Source: Sorghum bicolor (Eukaryota > Streptophyta > Magnoliopsida > Poales > Poaceae). From it: a DNA stretch of 64,000 bases. Under the pieces are notes generated by a model that had not been told where the DNA came from, did not search any database, and saw only the letters and a list, made by a program, of their open reading frames with translations. The position numbers were made by a program, and so were the translations under genes. Positions 24,713-36,686 of the stretch are shown here, in pieces. The stretch lies in contig NC_012871.2 in NCBI RefSeq assembly GCF_000003195.3, positions 64,285,802 to 64,349,801 on the forward strand. Direction: 5' to 3'. Every line of letters starts with the position of its first letter. Position 1 is the first letter of the stretch.

Positions 24713-25133
24713 GTATAACTTGATCTACCTTTTGTCATGTCTAGATGCATAATGAGAGCAATATATCTAAATATACTATGAACATCTGATAATTTGAAAT
24801 GGAAAGGGTAGTAGGAGTATATAGAAGTTAAAAGGCTTGACTTTAAAGACAAAAGACAATTTGAATCGGAGTGAGTATATAAGACATCTAAAGAGGCTTG
24901 TGACACAAGCCAATCATGTCAAGCTCCCAACCAAATAGCCTTTCCGCCAATAAGTACCGCTTCAGTATCCAAGGAATTTGTTTCAACAAAAAAACAAGCT
25001 GACTGAATCCTGGTACAGTACATATGCAAGTAAACACAACTGCTTCTATGAAGCAACAGCTTTAGACATAAATCTCCAGGCTAGGGAACAAGTTCGAAGC
25101 AAATGGCAGCTGCAGCATTACTGAAGCGTTGGC
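24713..25133. other. intergenic; PBF1 3' side
   Basis: No gene recognised. The right part is expected to hold the PBF1 3' UTR on the minus strand. Confidence 0.5.
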
Positions 25134-28100
25134 TTAGTCCTTCCTCAGCTCGATGTACTCACGCTTAGTCCCGGCTTTGTTAATGACAACAATTTCCAAC
25201 TTGTCTCCCTGCATATTTTGCATGTTTGTGGATCAGCAGAGTGGATAGAGAAATAGGCGCACAATTTTGGCAAATGAGCAAATGCAGCTTACAGTGTAGA
25301 TGTCTCTCTCAGTTGCAGATGCAAACACATCCTTAACTAGATCGATGGCCTCTGACTCTGACAATGGTGTGACAGCATCCTGCGCACATTGAAAATATTT
25401 TTACTAGGATTGAAAACATATGTATTTGATCAAATAAGTGCTCACTGAACAGAACAAACACACAGAAGATATAAATGTGCAGGACTTACCCTGGCAGGGA
25501 GTAATAGAGGACTTGGTGATTTTAGTTGATTGTCCAGGACTGGCATCATCAAAGTAGATCCTGTTCCCTGAGCGCTGTAACCGGTTCTCTCATAGGAACC
25601 TACTGCATCATAGGTGAAAACGCATCCTTTCCCTGTGCAAGTACACAACATGCTTTTTTGACTGTTCATCAAACAAGAAATATGAGAAAGTAAAGCAACA
25701 AATCTTACCCTCGCTGTCAAGCCCACCGAGCACATTGAAGGCGTAATATGGGAAGAAGCGCTTGTAGTACAGTGTATTGGAGAGGAGCTGTGCCATGGCA
25801 GGGCAGCTCATCCTTTTATTATGCTGGTGTTGGTATAGCTATATATACAAACAAATGAAAGACAATATCGCATCAGTGCAGGTACAGTTTATGGCGCTTG
25901 ATATAAGAGAACTGCTTCATATCAACAAAAAGGATGATACAGTGAACATATAAAACAATTTAGACGCTAATATGAGTTTTAGTTGTAAAGTTTACCAATT
26001 CTCTGGCAGCTAGGTTCTTGTGCAGAGCCTTAATGTCACCTTGAAAGCCAGAAGATGCCAGTACACATTTGTCAGCCCTACACACAAAGAGAGATCTTTA
26101 TTCTTAGGCACTCAGAAGGGAAATCACAACCTAAAAAATTCATAACACACGAATCAAGCTTACAAATGGCACTAGGCACCTAAGCACAGATTAAATGCAC
26201 ATAAGGTTCTATGTTTCTGTAACCCACTAGCTGCATGTCAGGAGAATGGACGCCATGAGGTAAGCATAGATGGAATCACACCCCCAACAAACCATTTGCA
26301 GTCCTAACCTCATCCCTTCTCTTGTTTTCTTCGCCACCTATGGGCTCATTGGTCCGCTACGCATTTAATTGTACACATATGGCCTATACAGCGTGGCAAG
26401 GTTCTACTTCATGCTTAAGAGAACACAGGGAAGCGTCGATGTTTTTTTGCAAACATTGACAAAAATGGTACTCCCTCCGTTCCAAATTGCACATATTTCT
26501 GGCTTTTCTATATATATAGCTTTTACTATGTATCTAGAGAGAATGTATATCTAGGATCGTAGCAAAATCTATGTACCTAGATTCCTAGAAAAGCCAGAAT
26601 GACTTACAATTTGGAATGGAGGGAGTAGCTGATAACCATCTTTCTCATAAAGTACAGAATAATCAAAGAAAGCTTAGCGACCACAACACAATAGTGACAA
26701 CACTGGTGAACAAAACAGAATTGAGTATACTATTCATTAAGGTTTTTGTTGTGCATCTATGGGCATTCAAGCAAAAGACAAACAAGTTTGCAGAGCAAAA
26801 ACCTTTAAATTGAAAAGTATTGGGTTATAATCAACAGCAGCCATCAGAGGCTCTTCCACACCACAAAGTTTTAGCAAAAGAGGCTAACCCTAAAACTGAG
26901 CATACAAACAAAGATCCAACCATCTATAGATCTATCATTAGTAAGCCATATGTATATCAGTAGCGATACAAAAAAGTATGTAGCTGTACATTTAACATTA
27001 TCCAACAACACTGACAAAGCATGGTACATCAAACAAAAGCATAACTCTATACCAAAGCCTGCCAAAAACAAATTATACGCAAATAGGACAACTAAACTGC
27101 ATCTTGTGAACAAATGTTAACAAAAAGACAGTTAAGGTAACCCAATAAGATGAAAAGAACTGTACTGCATTAGGAGGTGACAGCAAGGCTCACTGTGAAT
27201 CTTTTTTTCCACAACAGGGCACACCCGAATTTCATTACCACTAATTGAGTATATCAATACCATATGTTGTGGGCCCAAGTGGATTCTATATACTTAACAG
27301 CCACAAAAGCAACGATAAAACTAATCCCCTAGAATGTAGAGGGCTCCATTACTTCTAGAAACCAAACAACTTCACTGTCTGGAAACAGCACCAGCAAACC
27401 ACACAATTGGCAGCTATTCTCATTGTAAATCTTGAGGAGACAAATCGGTCAATCCAAGCAATTCAACCAATATAGAAGTAAACCTAGATGTCAAGCTTAC
27501 ATCCCCCTTCCCTACTAATGTGTTAATGAATTGCTCATCTGCCAAAACCAGAAGTTTGTTTAGCAAGGAATGTTACCCTTCTTATGCAGAAAGCAGCATC
27601 TAACATAATGATATATGACGATCTAGTCATCTGAATGAAGGAGCAAAAACAGGACATAAAATTAGGACTAGGAAAATGAACCACATGTAACCCTGTGTGC
27701 TCGGCATTATTAAGGTAAGCAAATTGATGAACTAAAGATCATACCACAGTAGCAAGCCAGTCAAACATTATTGTTCACAAAGAGCATACTGAATTCACTA
27801 GCCATTAACGAAAAACTACCAGATTACCAGGCAAACGGGAAAAAAAAAACTTACAAAATGTAAGGTATTTCCCCATAATTTCGGACCCAATCCTCCAAAC
27901 ACCTAACCCTAGCTAAATCCACCAGCGACAGCACCAAATCCTGCTACGAATCCAGCCTTACCACCCAAATATTTGAGCCCACGCCACACCAAAATCCCAC
28001 TCGTGTCTCCCAATCCAGAAACCCTAAAGCCCAGACGGACAGATCGAAGCACGCGATTGGGTTCAGGGACTCACAGGTCGCAGATCTTGGAGTGGTCGCG

Positions 28101-28301
28101 CGTGAGGATGCTGTATCCTACAGAGAGGCGGGTGTCCGCGGCGACGACACAGTAATCGGCGCCGGCGATGGCCACGCAGGTCCTGCAGGACCAAACGGAC
28201 CCTCGTTAGAGAACACATAAGATACGGCCAGCAAGCGAGGTGGGAAGGCGGCAAGCCTACCCGCCGTTGTTCTCGTAGACCCAGTCGCCGCGCCTCGACA
28301 T
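25134..28301 (-). CDS. PBF1: 20S proteasome subunit beta type-1 (beta-6, PBF1)
   Basis: Non-catalytic beta-6 subunit of the 20S proteasome core, acting in cytosol and nucleus. Seven exons join in phase: 28301-28261, 28182-28075, 26077-25996, 25838-25709, 25632-25490, 25379-25293, 25208-25134, giving 221 residues, the usual length. Recognisable blocks are the start [20 protein letters not shown], then [37 protein letters not shown], the plant-typical [50 protein letters not shown], and the end [20 protein letters not shown]. There is no N-terminal Thr nucleophile, consistent with beta-6. Intron 2 is long (2.0 kb) and contains a Stowaway MITE. The gene abuts the transposon-rich block upstream: Helitron A begins 236 bp from its start codon. 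Confidence 0.96.
26471..26625. mobile_element. Stowaway MITE in PBF1 intron 2
   Basis: Ends CTCCCTCCGTTCCAAATTG and CAATTTGGAATGGAGGGAG are perfect or near-perfect inverted repeats with TA on both sides. Length 155 bp. Confidence 0.9.
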
Positions 28302-28936
28302 GGCGGTGGCCGGAGTGGGATCGCTGCGCGGGTTGCTGGGTTGCTGGTGGAGTCACCGGAGTTGGAAACACGGAACGCGAAGTGGAGGAGCAGCGCACGC
28401 CGCCTTGCGTTTTGTTTTCTTCCACCTTGATCCTTTCTGGGCCGTGGTCCGTGGTCCGTGGGCCGAGGTCGTTTGGGGTGGTACAGAGGCCCTGTGTAGT
28501 TAAAAAAAATAGTTTTATAAGTAATCTATCTATCTATCTATACTATAATGGAACACTTCAAATTATACTAGGTACACCTAATAAAACTTCCCCCACTGAG
28601 AGCCTCCAACCTCTGTGCACCCAGAAAAATGTACACACGAAATCATCTCTATTAAAATCAAAGGCTACGAAACATCCTGCGAGACTTCAACCCAATCGTG
28701 CGGCCACGATCAGTTGGAGGCCTCAACGCCAAGCTTCAACGCACCTACGATCAATCACCAAGAAAAGGAAAGGAAGATCTCCGGTCTCCTCCTCCTGCCG
28801 TGCGCCTCCTGCCGGATCTGGCGGACCAAATGCAAGCAGTAACGACAGGAAGGGCACCCAGGACCGAGACGCAGCCGTGGTTTAGATCAGCGACCTGCGA
28901 GGCCGCCTGCGTCCACGCCGGTTAGTTCCTAGATCA

Positions 28937-29109
28937 TCTCTTCTCTGCGTGAAAGCGATCGATGGATTCTCTTCTCTGCGTGAAAGCGATCGATGGATTT
29001 AAATTCGGTAGTTCACTGTGGTGGAAAGCATTAATAATTTGCCGTTAAGCGACCGATGGATTTTAGTTCATTAGTTCACCGTGGTGGAAAGGATTAATAA
29101 TTTGCCGTT
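28937..29109. repeat. two short tandem duplications inside Helitron A
   Basis: A 31-bp unit starting TCTCTTCTCTGCGTGAAAGC repeats at 28937-28967 and 28968-28998. A second, imperfect unit starting GCGATCGATGGATTT repeats at 28986-29046 and 29049-29109 (period 63). Confidence 0.85.
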
Positions 29110-29868
29110 CCAGATTCTTGGCTGCAGGTGCAGCTGGCTCTGCGATTAGCAACAACGACACAAACTATGAAACTTCTATCATCTCAATGATTTGACAATT
29201 CAATAGCTCATTCATGTTTATTTAATTCAGTTATCTCATGTGCAGCAGCGGCACAATTCTTTCGGTCATTGTATATTTAATTCAGTTATCTCATTCAATC
29301 ATTAATGACAGGCAAGGTTTTTTAACTAGCTGTGAGGGCACTCTTGCAAGCGTACATAATAAGTAGATCTGTCAAACTGCAATCTATCATACCAGTAGAT
29401 CGGCGTCCAAGTTCCATCTAGATTGAGTTGAGGAGACAACGAGGTAGATCACCTTGTCGCTGCTGTCACAGAGATCAAGCCAGCTGCTGAGCCGAGCCAA
29501 TCGATGAGAAAATATCATTGGCCACGGCTGAGGACAGACTAGAATAGACGACATGACCAGATCACGGCAACAACGCCTGAAATTCTTCCGTGATTTCACT
29601 CACTAGGTAAGCAACCACACTGTACAAGTACGAATAATGAACTTGAAGAGCGCTGTACAAAAGGAATTTGACCAGCTGCATTTATTTGGATATTGTAATA
29701 TGATTTTTTAGTGTTTTCTATACCCAAATTATTTGAGCAGAAAACTCCAACCAACGTCTACGCCAAGAGATATATGCCGAGCACAGGGCGAAATGTCTAC
29801 GCCAAGAGATACACGCGGAGCGCTAAGCGATATCACCAACGTCACATGTATGCTTATAATATTTTCAT

Positions 29869-30276
29869 ATGCTTCTCTTTACGCAATGCCATACTAATTG
29901 GAGTAAAAGTATCGTCCAAACGCCCACTTTAGATGAGGTCTTGCGTAAGAGGGATGAAAGGAATATGCAGCAGCGAAAACATCGAGCTGATATGTCCATC
30001 GAACAAAGGGAAGAGATTAATAAGAAACAACGTGACTACCGACAGCGGAAGAAGGCCGCAACCCAAAATAGTAGCACTTCAGTTGCTTTGACTGAAACAG
30101 TGTCATTAAGAAAAGTACTTAAGTGTTGGCCAGGCATGGAGTACAAAATTAAAGATTGTAACAACGTAATACTACTGTACAAAATTAATTTATTTTGTTT
30201 AGCACTTATATTCTCTATGTTTGTTTTTAGATTCTACTACCATATTATCAAAGTGGACTGTACACTTTATTCATAA
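29869..30276 (+). pseudogene. possible remnant of Helitron helicase-protein N-terminus
   Basis: A 135-codon frame includes a strongly basic, Arg/Gln-rich helix: RKRDERNMQQRKHRADMS followed by EQREEINKKQRDYRQRKKA. This resembles the arginine-rich repeats near the N-terminus of plant Helitron Rep/helicase proteins, and lies within an element with Helitron-type ends. The repeated VYAKRY motifs just upstream (29760-29830) may belong to the same relic. No Rep HUH or helicase motif is present here. The assignment is tentative; any basic coiled coil could look like this. Confidence 0.4.
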
Positions 30277-31136
30277 TGGATATGGTAAACAAAACCGTGT
30301 ACATTATGGACCCCCTTAAAGATGTTGTATGTTTCAGTGGTTATGATTAAAGAATGACATATGTACCTACATTTCACACTATTGCTAGAATATTCTGTCT
30401 CGCCATGGGGCTGACTAATTCTAAGTGGAACGGCGATATTTATAATTAAAAGAGAGAATACCCTCTACATGTATAACAAAGGTTACACATAATAAATAAG
30501 TTGAAATATATGTCACCTATTAAATCACAAAAAATACTTATTTCATTTATGTATATCAAATAAACATCTGATCTTGTCAAGGAAACTAGAAGGTTTTCTT
30601 CTATACAATTTCATGAAGTTGTGGGACGGTGAAAGATTGCCGCCGATCAACAATGTAAGCATGTATAGTCTCTAAATATATATTGTACACTGCATATAAA
30701 AATAATAACTTATTATTATATTATACATACCATGCACAACTCTTAGCTTCATTGAAGATGGAATTCTTAGTATATGTTTTGACGAGTCGTGCAGACGAAT
30801 GTTTCGATAACATCTCTGAAAATCTATAATGCATGATTATAGACTCAAATACAATTGTATACAAACTAGACTATACCAAAAACAGTTTTATTGTTTTAAG
30901 AGATATTCTCAAAATAAAACCGTTGCGTTAGCACGGGCATTAATATATATTTAATACTTCATGCTATGTTGAAACATTCAATATGATTAAAGTTAAAGTT
31001 TAATAACACCAACCAAACAGGATCTCATTTTGGATCCAAACTTCAAATTATTCAAAGTTGTCACATGGGGTCAGAGGGGTCAGCTTTGGTGTACGAAATG
31101 CTAATTTTGCTCTTGTGTTCAACACGAGGACATTGA

Positions 31137-31357
31137 GGCCTTGGTGAAAAAATTTAGATTTTATTACTGTAGCACTTCGTTTGTATTTGATAATTATTAT
31201 TTAACTATGGACTAATTAGGCTCAAAAAATTTGTCTCGCAAATTATAAATAAATTATGCAATTAGTTATTTTTTATTTATATTTAAAGTTTTATGCATAC
31301 GTTTAAAGATTCGATATGATGGAAAATTTTGAAAAATTTTAGGAACTAAACAAGGCA
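31137..31357. mobile_element. MITE, GGCCTTGTTTAGTT family, TSD TGA
   Basis: Degenerate left end GGCCTTGGTGAAAAAA and right end GGAACTAAACAAGGCA, flanked by TGA at 31134-31136 and 31358-31360. Confidence 0.7.
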
Positions 31358-31418
31358 TGAGACAAGAAACAATTCGATGCATAGGCACAGGACCAAGGTG
31401 TCTTCGTTTCTTCTGAGA

Positions 31419-31623
31419 CCTTGTTTAGTTGTAATTTTTTGCAAAATAGATATGGTAATATTTTCATTTATATTTGAAAAATATATTCTAGTTGTAAACT
31501 AATTAGACTTAAAAGATTCATTTTACAAATTACAAAAAAATTATATAATTAATTATTTTTTATCTATATTTAAAAATTTATGTATGTACCGCAAGATTCA
31601 ATGTAACTGAGAATAACAGAGCC
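31419..31623. mobile_element. decayed MITE of the same family
   Basis: Left end GACCTTGTTTAGTTGTAA is recognisable. The right end is worn (near ACAGAGCC) and no target duplication remains. Confidence 0.45.
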
Positions 31624-32235
31624 TAAATGGCAAAGATCGGACCAAGGGCAAGAGCACTTTTTTTTTTTGAATAACAAGACCGAACCAAGAGCAAAATGAG
31701 CGCTTCCGGGCCCGATACTGCATACTACATGCTGGTTTATGAATAATAACTTTAAAAACAAATGAAAAGCTTGAAAACTTCATAGGATTTTTTGAGATGC
31801 CTAATGACACCTTTCACTCACTGACTCACCTATATATACCAAGTTACCATTACAAAGGCTACATCCAAAACCAATTACAATTCAAAGTGTGTAGGTGGTG
31901 GTCTGGTGGGTGTTGCTAATAAACAAAAGAGAATTGACAGTGTTTTTGGATAATGGAATGAGGTAACGTTAATCAAGAGTTGTGTGTTGGTACTCCGTGT
32001 TACTACCTCCGTCATGCACAGTCTAATGTTTTGGTTTTGTCCAAAATCAAAACATCTTTTATTTAATCAAGTCTACAAAGAAAATCATCAATATCTATAG
32101 CATCAAATAGGTTTACCATATAAATATTTATTTTGTAGTAAATCTATTCATAATTATATGGTATAATAAATATTGATATTTTTTATAAATTAGTCAAGAT
32201 TAAAATAGATTGACTCAGGAGTCAAAACAAACTAG

Positions 32236-32477
32236 GGCCTTGTTTAGTTCCCACCGAAATAAAAAAAAATTCAAGATTCTCCGTCACATCGAATCTTGCG
32301 GCACATGCATGAAGCACTAAATATAGATAAAAATAAAAACTAATTACACAGTTTGTCTGTAAATTATGAGACGATTCTTTTGACCCTAGTTGGTCTATGA
32401 TTGGACAATATTTGTCATAAACAAACAAAAATGCTACAGTAGCGAAATTCAAAAAAAATTCGCATCTAAACAAGACC
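32236..32477. mobile_element. MITE, GGCCTTGTTTAGTT family, TSD TAG
   Basis: Ends GGCCTTGTTTAGTTCCC and ATCTAAACAAGACC bound 242 bp, flanked by TAG at 32233-32235 and 32478-32480. It is in inverted orientation relative to most copies, judged by the internal ATGCATG block. Confidence 0.85.
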
Positions 32478-33054
32478 TAGAGTAGAATAGCATGCTTTGG
32501 GGTAGAGGTAGTACTATACGGTATCTATCCTTTACCCTTCTTCTTATGCTATCTGTCAGTGACCTATTTCACTGTTCATGTTAACAAATGTATAGACCCT
32601 ATGCCTATGAATAGTGCCACACCAAGCACAGTAGACCCTTATTCTTATGTTGTGACCCATTTCACTGTTCATGTTGACCAGTGCATAGCCCATATGCCCA
32701 TGAATAGTGCCACGCCATGCACATGAACAATGATCGGCATACACATACCGGTGCCCGGTGCTGCGCCATGCACATGATCAGTAACTACCCGAACAGTGCC
32801 ACGCCACGCACATAAATAGTACTTCATGAGTATGAACAATACCAATCGTTATCTAGCCAGGTCCTGTTTAGTTCCAAAAATTCCCTTTTCGTTCCATTAC
32901 ATTGGATCTTTGAATGCATCAATGGAGTATTAAATATAGATAAAAAGGTAACTAATTACATAGTTTGCATAAAAAAATTAAAATAAAACTTTTTAGCTTA
33001 ATTAGTCGATGATTGGACACTAATTGATAAATAAAATAAAAATATTATAGTGAG

Positions 33055-33514
33055 TGTGGGGGGATAGACCTCTATACCCTTACGGCTAGACTTGGGCCAG
33101 GAGGCTTGGCCCATTACGAGACGAGTTCAAGGCTTGATCCGACAGCCTGGAGTTTCGCGCAAGGAAGCAAGATGTGGAGATCAAGCAGGATTCTAGTCGG
33201 TTAGAATAGGAATTGATATCGAACTATCTATGACAATTGTAACCGACTAGGATTAGTTTCCAGATCTGTAACCCTGCTCTTCAGACTATATAAGGAGAGG
33301 CAAGGGACCCCCCTAGGACATACGATTCTCTCAACACAAATCAATACAACCAGACGCAGGACGTAGGTATTACGCCAACTCGGCGGCCGAACCTGGATAA
33401 AAAGCTTGTCCGAGTCTTGCGTCACCATCGAGTTCGTAGTTTGCGCACCGTCTACCGATAAACTATTACCGTGGGTATACCCCAAGGTAGACTGCCGACC
33501 AGCTTTCGTCGACA
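33055..33514 (+). repeat. 5' LTR
   Basis: 460 bp, TG...CA ends, with TATATAA at 33287-33293 as the likely promoter of the element. Nearly identical to 44605-45064. Confidence 0.96.
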
Positions 33515-33534
33515 GTGGCGCGCCAGGTAGGGGG
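33515..33534 (+). promoter_or_regulatory. candidate primer-binding site
   Basis: Directly after the 5' LTR comes GTGGCGCGCCAGGTAGGGGG. TGG at 33516 would pair with a tRNA CCA end. I do not assign the tRNA. Confidence 0.6.
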
Positions 33535-33562
33535 TGTGCGTGCAACTTTTCCGGCGAACAAG

Positions 33563-36133
33563 ATGGTCACGATCCCAGCTTCCGCGACCGTGCCTGAAGG
33601 CCTCACGTTCACCGTTGGCCAGATCACGTGGACGACGTGCAGCGGCGGCCTCACAACCACGGTTTCGAAAGAGACCCAGATCCAATCTGAGATCACGCCG
33701 TCTCCGACCACACACGTGGCGGCACCGAGCGCCCGACCACCGTTCCCGCTCTACAAGGGAAAGAAGATCGACAGCTCGGACCTTCTCCAAGCGCTTGATC
33801 GCGCTGACTCCAAGCTACTCGAAGTTTCCCAACTAGTAGACGGAGTTCTGCGTCGGCCCGACCAAGCTGCTCCAGCGGATTTTTTCAAATCCCGCCGGCC
33901 AACTCGTGTCGCCACACACGAACGGCTGGGAACGTCTCTGACGTTAACCTCAACACCCTCAGGACGATCCGTCGAGCTCAAGAAGGAAGATTATCCTTGC
34001 GGCCTGAACAACTCGGCCTCTGTTTACTCACAGCACACCCAATCCGTTTTCAGCAAGGCGGGTTGGTCGCCGACAAGGAACGATCGTCACTACGTCAACA
34101 TGGTGACAATCCGAGAACTACGGGACGGCCAGGTTTCCAGCACCAACTCAAGCACCGGTTCCGTTCCCACCGAGGTTATAAACACCGAAGACGAGGACTA
34201 CGACCTGGATTTTCCTTCACACCCTCCGGGTTTCAACCGATTCCCGATATTTCCCCCCCGGCGAGGAGATATTGTGTTCAATGTCAGCGCCGACGAACCG
34301 GTCGTTGATGGAGAAACAGATGACCAGAGGCAACTCCGCGAACAGCGCAACGCCGATCGCGCCCGACGACGCGCAGACGAGCAACAACAAATGCCACCAA
34401 TTAATCTCAACGATGCCTTTGACATGGTCGGGGACCAGCCAGTCTACAAAACGCCAAGCGCCAACGTGGCTGTCGCCATGGCTAACCTAGATCGGCTTCC
34501 TGAGACCCCCGAGTGCCAGGGAGTCCGGACCAGCATCCGAGCGCACCTGATCGCTGCAATGGGACAGACAGCCACTCTGCTCAAGAGAGTCCAGGACGTC
34601 TCTTATACGGAAGCCGCCTCCGACCAGACTAATCGTAGCCGGGCCTCACCGTCTCCCAGCAGGCGTCACCGCAGCCGCTCTCCCGACAACCGTCGAAAGG
34701 ACTCACGGCGCGACGATGGTGGTCGGGACGCCGATGGTCGCCGCAAGCAGAACCGCGTACGCGGCCAAGAAGTAAACCAGCACAGGGATCTCCGCCACAA
34801 CATCCCTCCCAAAGATGCCCGGGACCGCATCAACAGGCGCGCCACAGAGAGAGCAGTCCACGAAAACCTGCGCCGCATCGAGTACGATGCAACGCACGGT
34901 CCTCCGGGCCTAAGACAGTTCTCCTCACACCTCCGCCAGGTCGTGTGGCCCCGCAATTTCAAGCTCGAAAAACTTAAAAAATACGACGGCAAGGAAAATC
35001 CAGAGAACTGGATCACCCTCTATGAAATCGCCGTCCGATCAGCGGCAGGGGATGAGCACGTCATGGCTAACTACTTCCCCGTAGTCCTCGACCAGGCTGG
35101 TCATCAGTGGCTTCTTGGCTTGCCCGAGGACTCCTTCGACTCTTGGGAAGAGCTACGCCAGGCTTTCATCGACAACTTCATCGCCACATGCGAGCAGCCT
35201 GGAAACAAGTATGACCTTGAAAGGATAAGGGACAGGAAGAACGAACCTCTGCGCGATTACATCCGACGATTCTCGGATATGCGCCTCAAAATCCCGAAGA
35301 TTTCCCACGACGAGGCCATCTCAGCCTTCATCAAGGGCCTGCGTTTCCACGAAGCGCTGAGGAACAAGCTATTGCGTAAACGTCCAACAACGGTAGCAGA
35401 GCTCCTCGCCACGGCCAAAAATTACGCCGATGCCGACGACGCAGAAAAACTAATCCGAGACGATGCGAGAGGTCCCGACCAGCCTCCCCGGCGAGATGAC
35501 GGTCGTGGTCGCTACGACAGCAGAAACCACCGCCGCTCCGACAACCGCGATCACCGAGAGGGTTGGGATCGGCGGCGCGACAACCGCGACGATTTCAGAG
35601 GAAAGCGCCCTCGCGACTACGACCACGAAGTAAACACGGTCAAGCGTCCCAACGGACGACGGGACTACCAAGAAGACTACAACAAAACGTTGAAGGGACC
35701 ATGCCAACTGCACCCAAAGTCTAATCATACCATGGAAGAGTGCCGCGTCCTCAAAAGCATCTATACACGGCGGGCCGCCCAAGACGACTCCGCCAAGAAA
35801 AACAACAAGCGAGACGGGCACGACCACGAAGATGAGGACGAGGACCAAGATAGGGACCCCCGACACCAGTACGTCAGCCCCACCGACGTGGTCCACTCCA
35901 TTTTCGGGGGCAAGGTCTCCATTGAATCTAAGCGAGAAAGAAAGCTGTTAAAGAGAGCCTGCCTCAACATAGACAGCACGGACGGGCTGATCACAGACCC
36001 AAAATTCCCCCCGTGGTCCCACAGGGAGATCTCGTTCAGCAGGAAGGACCAGTGGGCCGCTATCCCAGAGCCGGGTCGTTTCCCCCTGATTCTGGACCCT
36101 TGCATCAACAGCATCAGATTCGAGCTCCATTGA
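33563..36133 (+). CDS. gag polyprotein, retrotransposon
   Basis: Structural protein packaging element RNA. The ATG at 33563 was preferred; the frame is open upstream only through the primer-binding site. About 856 residues. The N-terminal third is low complexity. An Arg/Asp-rich stretch near the middle leads into the retrotransposon gag domain, with WITLYEIAVRSA, MANYFPVVLDQAG, WEELRQAFIDNFIATCEQPG, DYIRRFSDMRLKIPKI and AISAFIKGLRF. An Arg/Asp-rich RNA-binding region follows, then CQLHPKSNHTMEECRVLK, a degenerate zinc-knuckle-like segment. The frame ends at TGA 36131-36133, where the downstream protease frame (+1 relative) already codes for recognisable sequence, so the end is a mutation product and not the natural terminus. 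Confidence 0.88.
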   Translation: MVTIPASATVPEGLTFTVGQITWTTCSGGLTTTVSKETQIQSEITPSPTTHVAAPSARPPFPLYKGKKIDSSDLLQALDRADSKLLEVSQLVDGVLRRPDQAAPADFFKSRRPTRVATHERLGTSLTLTSTPSGRSVELKKEDYPCGLNNSASVYSQHTQSVFSKAGWSPTRNDRHYVNMVTIRELRDGQVSSTNSSTGSVPTEVINTEDEDYDLDFPSHPPGFNRFPIFPPRRGDIVFNVSADEPVVDGETDDQRQLREQRNADRARRRADEQQQMPPINLNDAFDMVGDQPVYKTPSANVAVAMANLDRLPETPECQGVRTSIRAHLIAAMGQTATLLKRVQDVSYTEAASDQTNRSRASPSPSRRHRSRSPDNRRKDSRRDDGGRDADGRRKQNRVRGQEVNQHRDLRHNIPPKDARDRINRRATERAVHENLRRIEYDATHGPPGLRQFSSHLRQVVWPRNFKLEKLKKYDGKENPENWITLYEIAVRSAAGDEHVMANYFPVVLDQAGHQWLLGLPEDSFDSWEELRQAFIDNFIATCEQPGNKYDLERIRDRKNEPLRDYIRRFSDMRLKIPKISHDEAISAFIKGLRFHEALRNKLLRKRPTTVAELLATAKNYADADDAEKLIRDDARGPDQPPRRDDGRGRYDSRNHRRSDNRDHREGWDRRRDNRDDFRGKRPRDYDHEVNTVKRPNGRRDYQEDYNKTLKGPCQLHPKSNHTMEECRVLKSIYTRRAAQDDSAKKNNKRDGHDHEDEDEDQDRDPRHQYVSPTDVVHSIFGGKVSIESKRERKLLKRACLNIDSTDGLITDPKFPPWSHREISFSRKDQWAAIPEPGRFPLILDPCINSIRFELH

Positions 36134-36686
36134 CATCCTCTTTCGCAACAGCCTGCCCGCCCTCAAGATATCTCCTGCACAACTAAAACCTTACGACGCC
36201 CAATTCTGGGGGGTTTTGCCGGGTCAAAGTTCAGTGCCTCTCGGACAGATAACATTGCCTGTCCAATTCGGCACACCCGACCACTTCCGGACGGAGTTCA
36301 TCAACTTCGTGGTCGCCGATTTCGACGGGACCTATCACGCTATACTGGGCCGACCATCGCTGACAAAGTTCATGGCAGTCCCGCACTACTCATACCTGGT
36401 CCTTAAGATGCCTACGGAGAAGGGTGTCCTAACCGTCAGAGGCAATGTTTACACTGCGTATACATGCGAAGAGGAGAGCTTCAAGATCACCGAAGCAATC
36501 GACCTCTCAATCCGCATGGCGGAAACAACAACTCAAGCCGCGCAGCTGCTTCCCGACCAGCTCCGATTACCTGAGCAGGAGACAGCCAGAAAGAACTCAA
36601 AATCCAAGGAGCACAAAGAAGTACAACTGGTCGATGGCAGCCTCGAGAAGACGGCCCTCATCGGGGCCAACCTGGATCCAAAATAG
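36117..36686 (+). pseudogene. retropepsin-like protease segment, active site lost
   Basis: In the frame starting at 36117 the sequence reads SSIDILFRNSLPALK, then QFWGVLPGQSSVPLGQITLP, FRTEFINFVVADFDGTYHAI and LGRPSLTKFM, the body of a Tat-type protease. The catalytic Asp-(Ser/Thr)-Gly or Asp-Gly-Gly segment expected immediately before is absent: gag-frame sequence ending INSIRF runs straight into the post-active-site sequence with a shift of frame. A short deletion is the simplest explanation. The frame is then closed by TAG at 36684-36686, in the middle of otherwise continuous pol-frame sequence. Confidence 0.8.

Larger units (their letters stand above)
28537..30950 (+). mobile_element. Helitron A (degenerate), plus orientation
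   Basis: It begins A|TCTATACTATAATGG and its first about 140 bp match the 5' end of Helitron B (reverse strand, 48055 downward), including the shared CCCCCACTGAGAG block and an ATTAAAATCAA-type stretch. The 3' side near 30920-30950 carries GTTGCGTTAGCACGGGCAT, like the GGCGTTAGCACGGGTA end of Helitron B, but the terminal CTAG is lost and the hairpin is imperfect. The right boundary is therefore approximate. The interior holds tandem repeats and a possible helicase-protein remnant. Confidence 0.7.

Noticed and set aside
32003..32222. Possible Stowaway MITE (TACTACCTCCGTC start)
   Set aside because: Right terminus does not form a convincing inverted repeat.
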